From Gemmatales bacterium (lineage in GTDB: Bacteria > Planctomycetota > Planctomycetia > Gemmatales > HRBIN36), in NCBI GenBank assembly GCA_025055835.1, contig JANWWR010000009.1:1-46813 (forward strand): a DNA stretch of 46,813 nt, given 5' to 3'. Of the stretch, positions 45,101 to 46,813 are shown in pieces (the first letter of the stretch is position 1; every line of letters starts with the position of its first letter). The notes below the pieces were generated by a model. That model saw only the letters and a list, made by a program, of their open reading frames with translations, was not told the DNA's origin and searched no databases. The position numbers and the translations under genes are program-made.

Positions 45101-45451
45101 CGAGAGATTACCGACCTCGAAGCAAAAAAGGGCGAGGGCTTGCGGGAACTGGAACTGGACGATGGAGGTGAGGTTGGGTTTACGGAAGCGGGCAAGAAAC
45201 CAGCGAAATCCCTGCGGATTCTGCGTCCGGGATCTAACGCCGTCGGAGTTCGGGTGCCGCTGCCTGATCAACTCGGCGGCACATTATTCGATCTCAAAAT
45301 CGTCGTCTTCGAGGGCACGGTGATCGAGTTCAAGGCAGTGGTGTGTGATTTGTGCAATCAGCCGCCGGGTACCTTGACGGCGTGTGTTCGGGCTTGTCCT
45401 CACGAGGCGACCCGACGTTTCGATGCTCGAAACGGCGTGATCGCGTGGTGA
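42176..45451 (+). CDS. Two split cyclic-nucleotide-binding domains fused to a four-cluster [4Fe-4S] ferredoxin
   Basis: A 1091-residue protein without an obvious signal peptide. CNB domain 1 starts at 55-90 (FQAGEIICSRGEPGNSAFYV), is broken by a roughly 165-residue insertion, and ends with the intact phosphate-binding cassette FGEMACIDRQPRTATV (265-280; Glu267, Arg276). CNB domain 2 starts at 320-378 and, after about 280 inserted residues, ends with LGEIGLMLNEPRSATC (670-685; Glu672, Arg681). The ferredoxin part has 16 Cys in four sets: 778/781/784/788, 823/826/831/835, 854/857/860/864 and 1057/1060/1070/1074, as in DmsB/NrfC-type subunits, with a 190-residue beta-rich insertion before the last set. 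It would pass electrons only when a nucleotide is bound, by inference. Translation is coupled to the decaheme gene. Confidence 0.85.
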   Translation: MNRPHFASAGEEGEIVHKLPPRPGDIEIPAEQLTKLLGLFRTVKANLGLKTNPDALRLRYFQAGEIICSRGEPGNSAFYVLPADDLAALYAHLSAQQTAQNPSDPQQVTRNRETLTVLDRVRQASEKRARLSQESRQLQAELESLESALAQGGDPQRAALYARCRLAGPITKLVRAELLREQEPKLSDFLGRLAELEEQRRVAVARVPTAPLAVRRQQSFWQRLLSGWRLPRAEPEPSPLIIPNDGPAEIDYDSGEASLFEDEVFGEMACIDRQPRTATVEVVKECFVLEMLRPILDNMRKDASYRKKMDDKYRERVLELHLRALPLFKDLDFALITRVRREADLEPYEAGTLICDQFERSDALYLIRSGTVKVMQNVSALLSQADVRDWNAVAQLDPDREGPFVTARQRIWVHLPAALTESIKNGSVAVNQHRQLLLDAINDLICDPLLLRDPDLRETSQAAGVHAQTWRLLVTPDHANPEKFAGFNRVLLAAALLGKPTAWRVTPGMTPESLPGPLEAGQVADWKQLAGDLEPSQRKADHPATSASRWLWDQLPADLQERVRRIKTGSGPTPEDMQRITAILNDVAERSFPLVEPEFQDLIANEVNLQSLVMRLRQDGQKWTDHAWRRFSRLRNRLLMHALYPAWLGAEYRPPGRPLVLAYRGRGEILGEIGLMLNEPRSATCVAYNHPDNDPAREVGPVQLVRISKELFQTLREKSPLFRQRIEETIRERLANTRRRQQEAERAARTVTAPLDATAEQLGISQGQRLMLIDLDRCVRCDECVRACVAAHDDGVSRLFLDGPRFQQHIGNSVRTFLAPTTCRSCVDPVCMIPCPVGSIIRGEQGQILIRDWCIGCEKCAKNCPYGAIQMHPAGLVPARSSAWQFLPSWKLPADCLDWTMPEYRSRKWQSIQTPVTYDQDFLSRLGRLTPLSRDVAVCFRHVFSLDVSRRRSTDAKFRLVIAPLWPNTRIWINGREITDLEAKKGEGLRELELDDGGEVGFTEAGKKPAKSLRILRPGSNAVGVRVPLPDQLGGTLFDLKIVVFEGTVIEFKAVVCDLCNQPPGTLTACVRACPHEATRRFDARNGVIAW

Positions 45452-45499
45452 GGAAGATGACTTTGGCGTCGGCTTTGCCCCGTTTGGGATGAGAAGCCC

Positions 45500-46813
45500 T
45501 TAGTCCAACAAGTTTTCGTCAGGGACGGGCACGGAAGGATCGCCAGCCTCGATCCGCTTCAATTGCTCACGGTAATAACGACGCTTGGGAGCAAGTTCAA
45601 CGCACCGCTTGATGAGGCCCAAGGCCTCATCTTTCTTTCCCAGTTGGAAACACAGTTCTGCCAGGGTGTCCAGATAGGAAGGGTTGTCCGGCTCGAGCTG
45701 GGTGGCTCGCTGGGAATGAGCCAGACCACGGGACAATTCGCGTCGGCAAACGGCGCACAGCCAGGCTGCTGAGTTGTGATGCGTGGCACTCTGGGGATAA
45801 TCCCGGCACACGTCTTCCTGGACCTTCAAAGCAGCGTGGAATAGCGCATCGGCCTCGGCTCGTCGGCCGAGCCGGTCCAATCCCGGCACAATGTCGGTGG
45901 CAATGTCAATGGCTCCCGGAGCAGCCGCCAGGGCCTGCCGGGCCTCACGAGCCGCTTCATCGGCCTTGCCCTGTTGGAGATAGGCACGCGCCCGATGATA
46001 GTGAATGATTCGCGGCACGATCAGATAGGACTTCACGTCCACCATGCTGATGCTGGGTCGCAAGCAGGATAAGAGAAACCGTTCGTAGTCGGCAGCGGCC
46101 TGGAGGTGGTCCTGTCGTGCCAGGGCGTCATTGGCCCGGTGGCGGATGGCTTCGTCAATGAACCAGGAATTGACCTGACCAATCCGCAGAAAGAGTTCCC
46201 GTTCTCGCCGGGCTGCCTCCGTCAGTTTGCGCTTCTGGAGGAACTCAACCAGGAAAGCGTAACGGCTGTCATCCACGGCCAACGGAGCCAGACTGGCCAA
46301 CTGCATCAACCGTTCGCCTTCGTCCTTGTGACCGGCTTGGCTCAAGGCATGCCCCTGAAGGTACAGCAGACCTGGCGAATTACGCTCCTTCTCCCAGGCC
46401 TCTCCGTAGCGTTTGGCGGCTTCTGACCATTCTTGATGCTCAGCGTGCCAATCCGCCAGGGCAGTCAGAGTCGAGGTGCTCGGATACGCGGACACGGCCT
46501 TTTGCAAGTAGCCCAAAGCGCGGGCATCTTCGCGGCAGTTTTGGAAAGTCTGGGCGAGCATGAGAAGTGTTAAGGCCCGTTCTTCCGCTGGCCGCTGCTG
46601 CACCGACGCTTCCAAGGCAGGAGCTAAGGATGCCACCAGCTCAACATCGCGTTCGGGGCCGACAAGGCGATCCAGCTTTTGCAACAACTCGGCGGGATCA
46701 CTTGCTGGCGAGTTGCCGCGGAGGAAACGCCACCAGGTCTGGGCATGTGAACCGTTGTCGGGGTACAAGCAGTAGAATAGCCAAGCCAGGTTGTTCTCCC
46801 GCTCCGACAGCCG
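45500..46813 (-). CDS. Tetratricopeptide-repeat protein (5' end outside the window)
   Basis: At least 437 codons are open up to the window edge, so the beginning is missing; an in-frame TTG at 46768 exists, but the frame continues above it with NNLAWLFYCLYPDN, so it is unlikely to be the start. The sequence is a chain of TPR helices: RALTLLMLAQTFQNCREDAR, LGYLQKAVSAYP, RYGEAWEKERN, LLYLQGHALSQAGHKDEGER, YHRARAYLQQGKADEAAREA and SYLDTLAELCFQLGKKDEAL. It ends in an acidic tail (VPVPDENLLD). TPR arrays hold proteins together; planctomycetes often carry such repeats behind a kinase or cytochrome domain, and that part would lie outside. It is convergent with the redox group, 48 bases between stops. 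Confidence 0.8.
   Translation of the reverse strand, partial: RLSERENNLAWLFYCLYPDNGSHAQTWWRFLRGNSPASDPAELLQKLDRLVGPERDVELVASLAPALEASVQQRPAEERALTLLMLAQTFQNCREDARALGYLQKAVSAYPSTSTLTALADWHAEHQEWSEAAKRYGEAWEKERNSPGLLYLQGHALSQAGHKDEGERLMQLASLAPLAVDDSRYAFLVEFLQKRKLTEAARRERELFLRIGQVNSWFIDEAIRHRANDALARQDHLQAAADYERFLLSCLRPSISMVDVKSYLIVPRIIHYHRARAYLQQGKADEAAREARQALAAAPGAIDIATDIVPGLDRLGRRAEADALFHAALKVQEDVCRDYPQSATHHNSAAWLCAVCRRELSRGLAHSQRATQLEPDNPSYLDTLAELCFQLGKKDEALGLIKRCVELAPKRRYYREQLKRIEAGDPSVPVPDENLLD

Overview
This 46.8 kb window is dense bacterial chromosome, GC-rich by eye. The gene content points to a planctomycete, most likely of the Gemmataceae. The clues are a Cys-rich secreted protein ending in a TIGR03000-type domain, an FHA-kinase-fold protein, several Cys/Pro-rich lipoproteins, long multidomain secreted proteins with YCF48-type repeats and a CBM9-like end, and GTG starts beside ATG. 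The phylum is fairly secure; family level is inference. I saw no rRNA, tRNA, CRISPR array, transposase or prophage gene.

Layout. 0-3 kb (minus): a class I/II aminotransferase and a PAS-GAF-receiver signalling protein with a well-formed promoter. 3.3-6.8 kb (plus): a branched-chain-type 2-oxoacid dehydrogenase operon (E1 alpha, E1 beta, E2) without E3; the E2 linker carries a REP-like palindrome. 6.8-8.0 kb (minus): an FHA-pseudokinase. 8.2-11.9 kb (plus): a small unknown, a tandem metallo-beta-lactamase-fold protein, an exported epoxide-hydrolase-like enzyme and another small unknown. 11.9-14.7 kb: acpS and a UvrD/PcrA helicase, divergent. 14.8-21.0 kb: a peptide-use block (OPT transporter and S46 dipeptidyl peptidase in one direction, M20 dipeptidase in the other). 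21.1-25.3 kb: a GH140-like glycosidase, an ABC ATPase and a TolC-like lipoprotein. 25.3-29.8 kb: the TIGR03000 protein, a [4Fe-4S]-type PurF homologue and an S9 peptidase. 30-33 kb: three envelope proteins. 33.2-37.2 kb: a GT2 glycosyltransferase and a 1040-residue secreted mosaic protein. 37.3-39.8 kb: a circularly permuted ATP-grasp plus GCS2-type ligase pair. 39.9-45.5 kb: a three-gene redox module. The last gene is a TPR protein cut by the window edge.

The best candidate for an undescribed system is 39861-45451: a five-helix membrane protein with two His-X13-His helices (a probable diheme cytochrome b), a membrane-anchored ten-CxxCH cytochrome c, and a 1091-residue protein that joins two split cyclic-nucleotide-binding domains to a four-cluster [4Fe-4S] ferredoxin. 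The last two genes overlap by four bases. This looks like an electron-transfer chain gated by a nucleotide. The ATP-grasp/GCS2 pair lies immediately upstream on the same strand and may belong to the same transcript. Other points of interest are several signalling or enzyme folds that have lost key residues (pseudokinase, histidine-kinase remnant, one half of the tandem MBL protein, PIG-L-like domain).
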